Assembly (NCBI GenBank): GCA_947471745.1
Contig: CANJKZ010000172.1
Span: 1,694,501-1,758,500, forward strand
Length of the DNA: 64,000 nucleotides
Reading direction: 5' to 3'
DNA from: Closterium sp. Naga37s-1
Taxonomy: Eukaryota > Streptophyta > Zygnematophyceae > Desmidiales > Closteriaceae
How positions within the stretch are numbered: the first letter of the stretch is position 1; every line of letters starts with the position of its first letter. Shown in pieces: positions 43,555 to 55,202 of this stretch. The translations under genes were made by a program, and so were the position numbers. The notes under the pieces were generated by a model. That model worked only from the letters and a program-made list of their open reading frames with translations. It had not been told where the DNA came from and made no database searches.

Positions 43555-44164
43555 CAGTGTACTCTGTAAATTTCAGACTTTTTAGGGCCATAACTCTGAA
43601 AGTTTCAGACCCTTTTTAAGGCTAACTCTGAAATTTCAGAGTTTTCCAGGAGTGTACTCTGATCATTCAGAGTACAAAGACGATCTTGACTGGTGATCCG
43701 GACTTCACAGGTCAGAGCAGATTCGCACTGTCAACGCAAAATCGCCTTGACACAGCAAATCCGCGCCTTACAGCACAAAGTTTCGCCCAATCACAGCAAA
43801 ATCGCCCTGACACCACAGATTTGCGTTGTCAGAGCACAACAATTTCGCCCAATCACAAAACAATTCCACCTGACATTGCAGATTCGCCCTTTCACACCAC
43901 AAGATTCGCCCTGACACAAAATTTTGCCCTGTCAGAGCATTCTCCCGGAAATCCCCTTAGTCTTGCTTGTTTCGGTATCAGATGAACGAAATATTGAATA
44001 CATTTCTCATCAAGCATTGAATACATTGATTTCGAATGTTCAGACTTTTATTTAAAGACACTCTGAAATTTCAGCCTTTTTTTATGCCAACTCTCAGAGT
44101 TTCAGACTAATACTGTGTACTAGTCTGACGAATCAGAGAGGCCAAAAACGAATCTGAGGGCCTG
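43467..44164. mobile_element. M2: hAT-type miniature element
   Basis: Perfect 12-bp inverted ends, CAGGCCCTCAGA (43467-43478) and TCTGAGGGCCTG (44153-44164), are flanked by an 8-bp duplication with one mismatch (GTGGTCAT at 43459-43466, GTTGTCAT at 44165-44172). Inside are many short palindromic CTCTGAAATTTCAGAG-type words near both ends, a long T run (about 43519-43554) and a degenerate repeat of TTCGCCC...CACA units (43715-43945). There is no coding region. The ends and the 8-bp duplication are typical of the hAT superfamily. Confidence 0.85.
43715..43945 (+). repeat. degenerate tandem repeat inside M2
   Basis: Units of roughly 25-45 bp contain words such as AATCGCCCTGACACCACAGATT and TTTCGCCCAATCACA. 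Confidence 0.6.
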
Positions 44165-44172
44165 GTTGTCAT

Positions 44173-44573
44173 GTCACCCGCTTGGGCACTAGGTCAGATC
44201 GACCTTCGCAAGAAATACCACAGCGCGATGCGTTTGGTGTGGCTGACGATTCTGATCCCGCTCTGGTTGTCGCAGTGCAGGTGGAAGGTCGGCGAAGTTG
44301 GGATTTTCGCTTCATGCACGGTTTTAAAGGCTCATTTGGGTGGGCTAATGCATCATACATGCATCATGATGCATCCGATTATGCGTGTCTCGGTATGCTT
44401 GCGTGCCTGCACCCCTGCTTCCGTTTGCTATGACTTCACCTCCCTCTGTTCCTGGTGCCTCTTCCCTACCCCCACTGCCCCCGTGCATGTACTGGGATGC
44501 CCCCCCTTGTCGCTTCTGCCCCTACCTGTGGCCTCTGCCCCTCCCGGTCGCCTCCGCTCTGCCTTGCGCGCAG
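44173..44573 (+). other. region before the first recognised GRWD1 exon
   Basis: It has open frames without recognised domains and a pyrimidine-rich tract with a GCGCAG acceptor at 44573. It is probably intron. The expected upstream GRWD1 exons (acidic N-terminus, first WD40 blades) were not found in this window. Confidence 0.4.
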
Positions 44574-44680
44574 GCGATTGCAAGGGCTGGATAGCGGAGT
44601 GGCGGCCAGTGGAGGGCGGCAAGTGGGTGGTGGGCGACAGCAAGTTCAGAGGGCACCAGGGCAGCGTGGAGGACATACAG
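44574..44680 (+). CDS. GRWD1: GRWD1-like exon (WD blade, GHQGSVEDIQ)
   Basis: The acceptor is GCGCAG and the donor GTGTGTG. The product reads GDCKGWIAEWRPVEGG, then FRGHQGSVEDIQ, matching the GDC...W.P.DGGSW...GHTRSVEDLQ part of GRWD1. The exon is intact. Confidence 0.8.
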
Positions 44681-44689
44681 GTGTGTGTG

Positions 44690-44855
44690 GTGGGGAATGC
44701 GGCATGACGCATGTGGGATGGGGGATGGGGCATGGGGGATGGTGAATTTGGGATGGGGAATGGGGCATTGGGGATGGGGCATGGGGGATGGTGAATTTGG
44801 GATGGGGAATGGGGCATTGGGGATGGGGCATGGGTGATGGGGCATGGGTCAAGGC
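44690..44855 (+). repeat. GGGGATGGGGCATG minisatellite
   Basis: About eleven units of 14-15 bp lie in the intron after 44680. A larger period of about 60 bp is visible (GGTGAATTTGGGATGGGGAAT recurs). Confidence 0.85.
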
Positions 44856-45020
44856 AGATTTGTCTGCATGCCAAGAGCACTAACCGTCTGTATGCCAAGA
44901 GCAGCGCTCTCCCTGCTGTCCCTCCATCCTTACACCTCACATTGCAACCCACCTACCCACTCTCCACCTCCCCTCTCCTCCATCCCCTCCCTCCTCCCCC
45001 CTTAAAAACACCACCGCCAG

Positions 45021-45060
45021 TGGAGCCCGAAGTGTTTGCATTCAGCGGGGTGACTTTCAA
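45021..45060 (+). pseudogene. partial duplicate of the next GRWD1 exon
   Basis: Following a CCGCCAG acceptor, the sequence reads as WSPEVFAFSGV, a shortened copy of the exon at 45169. It fades after about 40 bp. Confidence 0.6.
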
Positions 45061-45168
45061 TTGCACTCAAATGCCATCTCCTTCCCCTCTCTTCCTTCCC
45101 CTCCCCTCTCCCCCCCGACCTCCCCCCCCCCCCCCCCCCTCCTTCACCCACCACATCACCACCACCAG

Positions 45169-45312
45169 TGGAGCCACGGAGCCCGAGGTGTTTGCATCCA
45201 GCGGGGTGGACGGCACGGTATGCTTTTGGGACGTGCGTGCTGCCTCGCGCACCGCGCCCGCGCTGCGAGTCTAGGCGCATGACGCCAATGTTAATGTCAT
45301 CTCCTGGAACAG
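45169..45312 (+). pseudogene. GRWD1: GRWD1-like exon (VFASSGVDGTVCFWDVRAA)
   Basis: The acceptor is CACCAG and the donor GTGAGC. It matches the WSPTE..VFAS...DGT...WD.RAA and AHD.DVNVISWNR parts of the family. Near its start the frame is off by about two bases. An in-frame TAG lies at 45272-45274, where the two downstream copies have AAA or CAA. Confidence 0.75.
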
Positions 45313-45398
45313 GTGAGCTTCGCAGTGCTGTGCTGTGATGTGCTGCTCTACTCAACCTCATCTTCGATCTTCATTCCCCTCCTCTCCCGTACCGCCCT

Positions 45399-45451
45399 GC
45401 GCTGTGAGTAAAGGCTCATGACGCCGATGTCAATGTCATCTCCTGGAACAG
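45399..45451 (+). pseudogene. duplicate of the HDADVNVISWNR exon end, copy 2
   Basis: It reads AHDADVNVISWN. The following bases are GGGGGC, so the donor seen in copies 1 and 3 is missing. It repeats 45260-45312 at a spacing of 139 bp, with homologous intron DNA between. Confidence 0.7.
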
Positions 45452-45518
45452 GGGGGCAATGTGATGTGCTCCACTGTGCTCTGCGCTGCCTAATCTTCGA
45501 TCTTCATTCCCCTCCTCT

Positions 45519-45571
45519 GTGCTGCGAGTCAAGGCGCTTGACGCCGATATTGATGTCAATTCCTGGAACAG
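45519..45571 (+). pseudogene. duplicate of the HDADVNVISWNR exon end, copy 3
   Basis: It reads ALDADIDVNSWN and ends with the donor GTATGC. Spacing to copy 2 is 120 bp. Confidence 0.7.
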
Positions 45572-45574
45572 GTA

Positions 45575-45835
45575 TGCTCCGATATGCTCTGCCCTACTCT
45601 GCTCTGCCCTACTCTGCTCTGCCCTACTCTTCTCTGCCCTACTCTTCTCTGCCCTACTCTGCTCTGCCCTACTCTGCTCTGCCCTACTCTTCTCTGCCCT
45701 ACTCTTCTCTGCCCTACTCTGCTCTGCCCTACTCTGCTCTGCTCTGCTCTGCTCTGCCCTACTCTGCTTTGCTCTGCTTTGCCTTGCTCTACTCTGCTTT
45801 GCTCTGCCCTGCTTTGCTCTGCACTGCACTGCTTA
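45575..45835 (+). repeat. CTCTGCCCTA minisatellite
   Basis: Units of 10-11 bp (CTCTGCCCTA, CTCTGCTCTG, CTCTTCTCTG) are repeated more than twenty times within a GRWD1 intron. Confidence 0.9.
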
Positions 45836-46143
45836 ACATTCAACCCCTTTTTACGGGTCCTCCCCTCCCCACTCCTTCTCCTCTCTCCACCAACCCTCTT
45901 TACATGAGCCATTACTCTTTGCTCGCTCCCATCATCGTTGACTCTTTCCCACACACTCCCCAAGTTTTGAGGCGCCTCAAAACTTGCTCCTGTCATTGTT
46001 GACTCGTTCCCACCCACCCCCTTCAACATCCTTGCATGCACATTCTGCCCTTCCCGCCTCCACCTCTTCCTCTCCCTGGCCTCCTACTCCCTGCTGCCCT
46101 CCTCCCCCGCTCCGCGCCCCCCTCCTCTCTCCCCTGTTCTCAG

Positions 46144-46225
46144 ATTCGCAAGCTGCATGGTGGCATCGGGGTGTGATGACGGGTCCTTCCGCATCTCGGA
46201 CCTGCGCCCCTCTCACCGCCCTTGC
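46144..46225 (+). pseudogene. GRWD1-like exon copy (VASGCDDGSFRISDLR)
   Basis: The acceptor is TTCTCAG. It reads FASCMVASGCDDGSFRISDLRP and then runs into intron-like pyrimidine-rich DNA without a clear donor. The better copy begins at 46288. Confidence 0.65.
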
Positions 46226-46287
46226 TCGCGCATTCTGCCCCCCTCCTCTCTGTCTCCCCCTGTGCCCCCTCCCTCCCCACGTCCCAG

Positions 46288-46494
46288 ACTGGCAAGCTGC
46301 ATGGTGGCATCGGGGTGTGATGACGGCTCCTTCCGCATCTGGGATCTGCGCTTGCTGCGGGAGGCGGGGGCGGGCAAGGAGGGCGGCGCCTTCATAGCGC
46401 ACTTCAACCACCACCGCCAACCCATCACGTCCATTGAGTGGAGCCCGCATGAGATCTCCACACTCGCTACCTCCTGTGCCGACAACCAGATCAC
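46288..46494 (+). CDS. GRWD1: GRWD1-like exon (DDGSFRIWDLR, TSIEWSPHE)
   Basis: The acceptor is GTCCCAG and the donor GTGAGTGG. This is the only complete copy of this exon. It runs from the SGCDDGSFRIWDLR blade through an Ala/Gly-rich loop to HFNHHRQPITSIEWSPHE and SCADNQIT. It is in frame throughout. The last third of this exon is the unit amplified downstream. Confidence 0.8.
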
Positions 46495-46545
46495 GTGAGT
46501 GGTGGTGGGAGGGTGCAGTGGGGAAGGGGCGCGTTCATAGCGCAC

Positions 46546-46670
46546 TGTCAGAATGAGAAGTGGTTGGACTAGCAACATTGGGAGTACAAGTAGGAAAACC
46601 TAGAATATTGTACCCCCTAAGGCTAAACCCACTGTAGCCTACAGAATAGCAACAAATATAATGTTTGACA
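46546..46670 (-). repeat. H2 LTR, left (3' LTR)
   Basis: It is one base different from the right copy. On the minus strand it starts TGTCAAACATTATATTTG. It carries the AGTGGG...GGGTACAA...CTAGGTTT core but no exact telo-box. Confidence 0.9.
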
Positions 46671-46862
46671 CACCCCCATAGGCTAAGTGGGGGAGAGCAA
46701 GGGGTCACAAGACCAGTCAAGAAAGACAAAGCAAGCTCAGGGTGGATCACAACGTCACCACACTCACTGAGCACAAGCAACGAGCCACAAGGCCAGTTCA
46801 CTTGCAGAGGCATATATGCAACACAAAACAATACAGTTTTCCTCTGCCTAGCAAAGCAAGCA

Positions 46863-46864
46863 TG

Positions 46865-46899
<35 letters not shown>

Positions 46900-46905
46900 T
46901 ATAGA
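46863..46905. repeat. (TA)n microsatellite in H2
   Basis: About 20 AT/TA units lie in the 3' untranslated part of H2. A shorter one sits at the same place in A (2864-2905). Confidence 0.9.
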
Positions 46906-49795
46906 TCACAGTACAGGCAAAGCCTACAGCAAGTGAGGAAAGGTGGGCACAAGCCCTAGCATAGTGCAGAAACGCTGATGATCACCAGACTGAAGTGCCT
47001 TGGTGAATATATCAGCAGTGTTGGCCTGAGTGGCCACGTAACGCAGACGAAGCTGACCACGCTGCTGCAACTCTCGAGCCAGGAAGTAACGCAGAGCGAT
47101 GTGCTTCGTTCTGTGCTCCAGTCTGTGCTCCTCACACAAGGCAATGGCAGCCTTGTTGTCGACGTACAGCACTGGAGGAGAACGAGGCCGCTCTCCCAAG
47201 TCAGTCAGCAGGTAGGTGAGCCAGCGTAACTCCTGTGCAGCCATGGCTGTGGCGTAGATCTCAGCCTCACAACTGGAGCTAAGAACTGAAGACGAGCGAG
47301 TAGAGCGCCAAGAAACTGAACCAGAGCCAAGGCTGAAGGTGTAACCCTGTGACGACCGCTGAGTAGCCTGGTCATCAACCCAAGAAGCGTCTGAGTGCCC
47401 AGTGAGAACAACTGAGCTCCTCCCTCCAAGCACGAGCCCCATGCCTGATGTACTGCACAAGTAGCGCAAGACCCTCTTAGCAGCAGCCATGTGCTCCGGT
47501 CGGTGCCGACCAGGAGCCACGTAGCGAGCCAGAAGGCCAAGAGGGTAAGCAAGGTCAGGACGAGTGCAAGTCATCAGGTACATGAGGCAGCCAACTAGCT
47601 CTGGGTAAGGACCACTCGGCTCTACGGACTCGTCCGAAGGTGGAGCTAAGAGCGAGTGACCTGTAGCCAGAGGAGTGGCCTGTGCCGAGGACCAGGTGAA
47701 GCCGAAGCGCTGAAGGACCTGCTGCACCATGTGTGACTGAGTCAGTGTGATGGTGCGCCGTGCTCTGTCCCGGGTGATCTGCAAGCCAAGGTAGCTGCGC
47801 AGTTCACCCAAGTCTGTGCACGTGTGTCTCTTCTGCAGCTCCGACTTCACGTGGGTGAGAGCCTCAGTGTCAGCAGTGGCAAAGACCAAGTCGTCGACGT
47901 ACACGAGGATGTAGAACGGCGGCAGCGAAGTGTCGGTGCGCAGAAACAGCGACGGGTCAGCAGTAGAAGGCGCGAACCCAAGAGCCGCAAGTGTAGTCCT
48001 CAGTGTGTCGTGCCACTCACGTGGCGCCTGGCGGAGACCGTAGACCGGCCGCCGGAGACTCCATTGGTTACCAGGAGGAAACGACCCAGTGAAGCCAGGA
48101 GGGCGGCGCAGCCAGATCTCCTCGTGCAGGCTGCCCTGCAAGAAAGCTGTGCTGAAGTCAAGAGAGTGAAGCTCGTAGTCACGCTGAGCGGCAACGTGCA
48201 GTAGCACCCGAAGAGTGGTCATCTTCGGGGTGGGGGAGAAGGTCTGGAAGAAGTCTACTCCCTCTCGCTGACTGAAGCCTCGAGCAACGTAACGAGCCTT
48301 GAAGACAGGCGGAGAACCTGGCGGCCGTTTCACCCTGAAAATCCACATGCCACTGACGATGTTCGCCCCAGGAGGGGGAACCTCGTCGACGTAAGTGCCT
48401 GTGGACTTCCAGGATGCCATCTCTGCGTCCATGGCTGTCTGCCACTGAGAGGAATACTCACCCGCGATCGCCTCAGCGTAAGAGCGCGGAGTCGGGATGT
48501 CTGGTGCATCCGGGTCTCCCTCAGGTGCAATCAGCATGGACACAAGATGAGGTACAGCAGCGGCAAAGCACTCAAACTCCTCCTGCCTGTCCTCAAGGAC
48601 GTCCGTGCCAAGAGCACACTCTCCCCCGACGGACGGAGGACAGACAGACTCAGACTCAGCAACAAGACTCGCAGCGTAGTCTAGACGACAGTGAGCAGCA
48701 AAGTCGACAAGCTCAGCAACTAAGGCAGACGCAGCAGCTGACTCAAAGGAAGGGTCAGTGACAGCAGTGGCCAGGAGACGCGTGACAGTAGGACTAGCAG
48801 CATGAAGAGAGTCAGACTCCGGGTCGGCAAGGGCAGGAAGAGAGGACGCAGGAGGAGAAGGCAGAGGGACATGCTGTGGAGCAGTGGAAAGACGAAGCGT
48901 CATCTGGTGAGTGCCTGGGACAGCAGGAGGACGCTGACGCGGGACACGACGACCAGTGCGAGCAGCACGAACAGGTGACGCAGAACGAGACTCAGGCGAC
49001 ACATGACGAGACTCAGGCTCACGACGCTCCGTAAGACCGCCTGTCGGACCAGTGTAGGGAGAAGGACCAGGGAGTGGGGAGGAAGGCTGTAACTGTGACT
49101 GCGACTGGACAGGCGGAGGACACTCTAAGGAGGGAGCAAGACAAGGAGGAGGCGGCTGACCAAGAACCTGCTGAAGGAGCGGAACGAAGTACGGCCGCGG
49201 CCGCGAAGCGCCCCCAGAACCAGCAGAGACAGCACCAGAACCCTCAGCAGCAGCTCCCACTCCTGTAGCACCACCAGCAGCTCCAGTAGTGCCAACTCCA
49301 GTACCCCTAGTAGCACCAGCTCCAGCCGCACCGTCGGCTCCAGCACCTGCAGGAGGACGAGCGTCAGCACCTCCAGCTCCAGCCTCTGCAGCACCAACCC
49401 CAGGGTCAGCAGCTACACCACCACCAGGAGGCCCAGCGTCCTCAGCTCCACCGGCAACTCCAGCAGCTCCAGCACCTCCAGCTCCAACTCCAGCACCAGA
49501 AGCACCTCCAGCAGTTCCAGCACCAGCAGCACCTCCAGCAACACCAGGGCCTCCAGCGGGCGGCACCCCAGTGCTTGGAGCGCCGCTCCGGAGGCTGCAG
49601 CGCCGAGCGTACCACTCACGCAGCCGCTGTGGGGAGGGAGGCTCCGGCCGCGACACAGTACCCGCAGCACCACCAGCTCCAACTCCGGCAGAACCCCCAA
49701 CTCCAGCAGCCCCACGCCGGAGGCTGTAACGCTGAGAGTACCACTCACGCAGCTGCTGTGAAGAGGGAGCACCACCAGGCGCAGCACGGTCACTC

Positions 49796-49985
49796 TTAGC
49801 TCCCCCAGGCTCAGCACCCCCAGTCTCAGCACCCCCAGGCTCAGCAACCCCAGTCTCAGCACCCCCAGGCGCAGCACCCCCAGTCTCAGCACCCCCAGGC
49901 TCAGCACCCCCAGTCTCAGCACCCCCAGGCTCAGCACCCCCAGTCTCAGCACCCCCTGTCTCAGCACCCCCAGACGCAGTACCCC
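49796..49985 (-). repeat. 15-bp tandem repeat in the linker of H2
   Basis: Units of the form CCCCCAGGCTCAGCA encode GGAEP/GGAET pentapeptides, matching the linker repeat at the start of A. Confidence 0.85.
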
Positions 49986-52900
49986 TCGTAGGACCAGAGT
50001 CGACCGCTACCTCGACAGGCTCGACCGGGTCTACCTGGGAAACACCTGAGGGAGAAGGACCCTGGGGAGGGAGGGGGTCTACCGAAGGGACACCTGGGGT
50101 GAGGAAAAGCGGCGGGGGGGGAAGCGGCGCAGTGCGGTAGGGGAACAGATGGTAATAGGGTACCGACTCGTCAAAAGTGACGTCCTGAGAGGGGAAGACA
50201 CGGCGCGAGGTGGGGTGGTAAAACTGCCACCCAGGCGCGTCAGGGACAAAGCCAAGGAAGACACAGGGAATGGCATGGGAGGAGAGCTTGTCCGCGGACG
50301 TATCGCGGACAAAGGCTCGACATCCCCAGACCCGGAACACCGACGCATCGCCAACCTCCCCCGTCCAACGCAGTGTGGGCGAGGTCTCCGGAGCAGAGCC
50401 ACGGGGCCAGAGGTTGAGCTGATGCGCAGCGTACTGCACTGCAAACGGCCACAGGAAATGGGGGGCAGCCGCATGGATCATGGAGGTACGAGCTACCTCC
50501 ATGACTAAGCCAATGCGGCGCTCAGCAACCCCATTCTGATGTGGAGAGGCCGGAAGTGTGAACGTCTGGCGGATGCCGTGCTCCGCACAGTAGGCTGCCA
50601 AGAGGTCGGAGGAAAACTCACCACCCCTGTCAGAGTGCAGACGCAGGACGGGAAAGTCCGACTGGAACCGCTTGCGGAGCTGGAGACGAGCAGCGCGGAT
50701 CCAAGGGATCAAAACATCAGGGACCTCACCCTTGGTGCGCAAGGGGGAAGACCGTGGTGTAGCGCGTGTAGTCGTCGACAACCAGCAGGAAGTACCGCTC
50801 GTGGCCCTGTCCACGGACGCAGGCTGGGCCCCACACGTCCAGGTGGAGAGTCTGCAGGGGAGCCTCTGTGGGAGGGAACGAGGAGGAGTGAGGAGTGGCG
50901 CGCTGCCGCCCCTCGACACAGGGAAGACAGGGAGGAGCAGGCGAGGGTGGGAGGGGAGGGAGAACCCTGGGAAGACCAGAGACAAGGTACCGGGAGTGCA
51001 TGCCACGAAGGCGTTGCACTGAGGGGTGACCAAGGCGGTGGTGCCAGAGGACGGTCTGGTGCGACAGGGAGCGACACGAGCAGGGGGCCGACAGCTGACT
51101 TGACGCAGACGCAGACGCAGCTACCTGAGGGGACTCAGTAGTCAGTGTGTACAGGTCCCACCCCGGCTGCCGAGTGAAGGTAGCCAGGTGGCGACCCGTC
51201 CGAGCACACGTACAGTGGGTCACACGCTCATAGGCAGGGGTGAACTGGTGAACACCCCCGTCCTGGAGAGCAGAGCCCGCCACCAAGCTTGTAGAGAACG
51301 AGGGGAGGTAAAGACCCGACAGGGTGCCGGCCGGAACCGCAGGACAAGGGAGGACAGTGGAGGAGGTCGCAAGGACCGGGCCCCCAGAGGGGTCAGCGAG
51401 GGAGACAGCAACAGGCCGAGCTAGCTGCTCAAGGACAGTGCGGTCACGAAAGAAGCAACGGGAAGCACCCGAGTCAAGTGTGAAGGTGTGCAGTGCCTCA
51501 GTAGACGCAGTACCAGCAGGCGCAGATGCACGAGCACCTGGAGCAGCAAACTCACTAGTACCTAGAGCAGCAGCCTCACCAGGACCTAGAGCAGCAGACG
51601 CACTAGCACCTAGAGCGGCAGCCTCACTGGTCCCAATACCCGGGTCTGGCGGTACACTCAGGTAACAGTCACCCTCAACACTAATAGTCAATGCATACAT
51701 GGCACCAAGGATAGCATCATAATCAAGAGCAAAGATATCAATGTTCTTTTTAAGCAGATCAGCCCAGCGGGGCAGCTCAGAGGCGTCAGGGAACTGCTCG
51801 CGCCAGGCGTCGTCGAGACGAAAGAAGCAGCGCTGCGCCGTGTGAAACCTCCCACAGGTCTGGCCAGTGCGGTCACCTGTGCGGATGACGTACGGGCAGG
51901 TACCTCCACCCCCTGACCCCCCACGCTGAGAGTACCACTCACGGAGCTGCTGGGGCGACGGGGTCTCGCTAGGACGCTGCTGCTGCTGCCTCTGGCCACC
52001 GCCGAACCCCCCACGCTGCACCGCTCCACCGCGCCCGCCACCAGCTCCACTGCCGCCACCACTGCCACCACCACCCCCGCCACCCCCACCACCGCCGCCG
52101 CCACCACCCCCGGCTCCGCCACTGACCCCCCCACCACTAGCACCACTCCCACCACCGCCACCACCCCCGCCCCCTCCACCACCGCCGCCCCCGCCGCCAC
52201 CTCCGCCACCCCTGCCCCCCTTGCCCCTCCCACTAGGAGCAGACGCAGCCCCGACCCCCTCAGCACCGAGGTAGTCGACAGCAGCAGCAGATGCAATGGA
52301 GGGGAGGAGGGGGACGGGGGAGCACCCCTCAAAGAAGGGGGCGCGAGGGTCGCCACGAGAGGCACCTACAGCTACAATGCTCTTCTCAGCTGCTAGGAGT
52401 TCCTTCTCGAGCAGGTCGACAGTGAGGTCGGTAGGGGAGAGGGCGAGAAAGTGGTCCCTGACAGTGCAAAGGGAGTCAGGAAGGCGGGTGACTAGGTGAT
52501 AGAGTGTGAGGTACATCGGGGGAGGGTTCTTGGCTAGGAAATCGGGGGGAAGCGCGGCACGGTAGCGAAGATCACTAGTACGGAGGTGCGTGATGAGGTC
52601 AGCTACAGTGGCAAAAGCAGACAGATCGGGGAAGAGATAGGGCAGTGAGAGACGGCCTATCGCAGCAGTAGCAGGGGAGGAGTAGCGTGCAACTACAGCA
52701 TCGTACAGCTCCTTAGCTGTCTTATGCTGGCCAAAGTGCTCGCGCTCATCTAACGGTAGGTGGCTGCGAACGGCTAGGCGAGCATGAGCGTCACGGGTCT
52801 GCCACTGTGAGCGAGCAGTGCTGTCAGCAGTAGCCGCAGGTGCGGGAGCAGCGCCGGACGTGTGGTCAAACAGGGAAACATCGTCCTTGGCAGTGATCTG

Positions 52901-53639
52901 GAGGAACAGGTGCAGGTCATCGAGCCAAACGTCAAACTTAATCGGACGGCCCTCAGAGTCAAAAGTGAGAACGGTAGGACTGGCCATAGTGGCAGTAGCA
53001 GCAGTAGAAGTAGCAGCAGTAGCAGTAGCAGTAGCAGTAGTAGTAGTAAGAGCAGTAGCAGTAGCAGCTGTAGCAGTAAGAACAGCTGTAACAGCAGGAA
53101 CAGGAACAGCAGTTGCTGCAGGTGGGGTGGCGCGGCTCGGTCAGGGCGGCGCGACTCGGGCGGCACGGCTCGGGCAGATAGGGCGGCGCGACGGCGGGCC
53201 TATGCACGGTGCGCGGCGGCGCCTAGGGTGCGGCTGCGCGCGGGCCGCGGCTGCGTTCGTGCGGCGGCTAAGCGCGAGCTGCAGTAGCCGACGCGCGATC
53301 GCCGCTGCGCGCGGGTTGCGACCTGCGGGCGGGCGGCGGTGGGTCGAGCGTCGGCCTAGGGGCGAGCGGGGCCTACGGGCGACAGCCTACTGACGCGCGC
53401 GAGAAAAAAAATCGGGCCGCCCTAGGCGGCTAACGGGCTACTCGCGCTAAAAACGCGGGGCCGCGCTCGGGCTGCTAGCGAGCTGCAAACGAGCAGCGTG
53501 AGAGGAGGGCGCGCGAGGGCGCACTAGGAGAGAGGCGCACGAGGGCGCTAAGACGGTAGGGCGCACGAGGGCACCTCTAGCGGAACGGTGGGCCCTTAGG
53601 TAAGAGGTCCTAGGTCCCTAACCTAGGCTCTTAATACCA

Positions 53640-53764
53640 TGTCAGAATGAGAAGTGGTTGGACTAGCAACATTGGGAGTACAAGTAGGAAAACCTAGAAT
53701 ATTGTACCCCCTAAGGCTAAACCCACTGTAGCCTACAGAATAGCAACATATATAATGTTTGACA
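53640..53764 (-). repeat. H2 LTR, right (5' LTR)
   Basis: It is flanked on the left by the primer site and on the right by the target duplication CGCAC. Confidence 0.9.
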
Positions 53765-53861
53765 CGCACTTCAACCACCACCGCCAGCCAATCACGTCCA
53801 TCGAGTGGAGCCCGCATGAGAGCTCCACGCTCGCTACCTCCTGCGCTGACAACCATATCAC
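53765..53861 (+). pseudogene. amplified GRWD1 exon, copy 2
   Basis: It reads HFNHHRQPITSIEWSPHE, then SCADNHIT, and ends at a GTAAAT donor. H2 sits just before it. Confidence 0.75.
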
Positions 53862-53976
53862 GTAAATGGTGTGGGAGTGGTGGCAGTGGTGGTGGGAGTG
53901 GTGGTGGGAGCGGTGGTGGGGGGAGTTGGGGTCACCAGCAAGTGCCACCCGCTCCCAGCATGTGCTTTGTCCCCAG

Positions 53977-54050
53977 CCAATCACGTCCATTGAGTGGAGC
54001 CCGCATGAGAGCTCCACGCTCGCTTCCTCTTGTGCCGACAACCGGATCAC
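53977..54050 (+). pseudogene. amplified GRWD1 exon, copy 3
   Basis: The acceptor is TTGTCCCCAG and the donor GTAAGT. It reads QPITSIEWSPHE-like, then SCADNRIT. Confidence 0.75.
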
Positions 54051-54123
54051 GTAAGTGGTGTCGGAGTGGTGGGTGAGGGGGTTGGGGTCACCAGCAAGTG
54101 CCACTCGCTCCCAGCCTGTGCTT

Positions 54124-54228
54124 GTTCATAGCGCACTTCAACCACTACCGCCAGCCAATCACGTCCATCGAGTGGAGCCCGCATGAGAGCTCCACGCTCG
54201 CTACCTCCTGCGCTGACAACCATATCAC
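54124..54228 (+). pseudogene. amplified GRWD1 exon, copy 4
   Basis: It contains TTCATAGCGCACTTCAACC like copy 1, reads HFNHYRQPITSIEWSPHE, and ends at a GTAAGT donor. Confidence 0.75.
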
Positions 54229-54278
54229 GTAAGTGGTGTGGGAGTGGTGGCAGTGGTGGTGGGAGTGGTGGTGGGAGC

Positions 54279-55145
54279 TGTTAGAGATTAAGGACGGAGT
54301 CTATGAAGATTAGGGGCTGAAATATCTCAAAATCGTCAACTACAATTCTGGACAGAAAAGTCGTCGTCACAAGAAACGTCGTCGACGAAAGGTCCACTGT
54401 TAGAATTCTTTCAAACTCGAGTATGTTGTAGCCCTTGACCGTGGCTATCTTTCCCAATTTGAATAGTATCATAATATGGAGTATAACTCGAGTTATGAAC
54501 TTCGGCGCACTAGGGGGTATGCTGCCATAGAAAACGTAACTCAATCACAATGATCTCACAACTTTACACAAGAAAGTTGGAGTAGCACTAAACCAGGTGG
54601 AAGGGATGAGGAGGACGAGAGGGAAGGTCCCAAGAGAGTCCCCAACCAAGGAAACCCCATGCCATACAATTCCCTTCCCCATAGGCAACCCAACTTTGAC
54701 CTTTGTCACTATCCCAACCTCCACAATCCACCTCAACCCAACTTGGCCACACTTGCCAACCTGGTTTGGTTTCTCCCAACCATTTGGCAGCAACTACAGT
54801 AGAAAAGACGAATTTCCCAACCCCCAAAAGTCTGTACCCCATATTGAGTCAACCCCACAACTTCCCATAGTCACCACAACCAAATATCAAAAGCATACGA
54901 ACTCCAACGTTCGTAACTTTCTTGTTCGTGCTCCGATTGAAGCGATACTTGGTTCTTCGGAAAGCTCTTGAGCAGAGGAGTCACTTCAGATATCTGCTCA
55001 AGCCAAATAACATTCACACACACACTCAGAAAAACCAAACCGCACAAAACACAAATTCTTGCACACACTCACAACACGCATGCAACGCACGAACATATGA
55101 TGGGAGGCAGACAGACGTGAATGCGAATGGTAGCATCACTCAACA
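54279..55145 (-). repeat. J LTR, left (3' LTR)
   Basis: 867 bp, the same as 59900-60766 by eye. On the minus strand it starts TGTTGAGTGATGC and ends CTCTAACA. Confidence 0.93.
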
Positions 55146-55202
55146 AACTCCCCCTCTGGCTGCCAACCATCATCCCACATGCCATAGCTCAAGCATGCAT
55201 CC

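Larger units (their letters stand above)
46546..53764 (-). mobile_element. H2: Ty1/copia element, nearly whole
   Basis: LTRs of 125 bp (46546-46670 and 53640-53764) differ at one base. The target duplication is CGCAC (46541-46545 and 53765-53769). On the minus strand the parts are a primer site (TGGTATTAAGAGCCTAGG), leader (53000-53625), gag (about 52990-51900) with a Gly-rich tract and Cys/His motif, protease (about 51450-51500), integrase (about 51050-50100), a pentapeptide-repeat linker (about 50000-49200), reverse transcriptase (about 48500-47700, YVDDLV), RNase H (about 47400-46930), the conserved 3' block (46671-46805) and the LTR. It looks nearly whole, with about one break. The LTRs make it very young. 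Confidence 0.93.
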
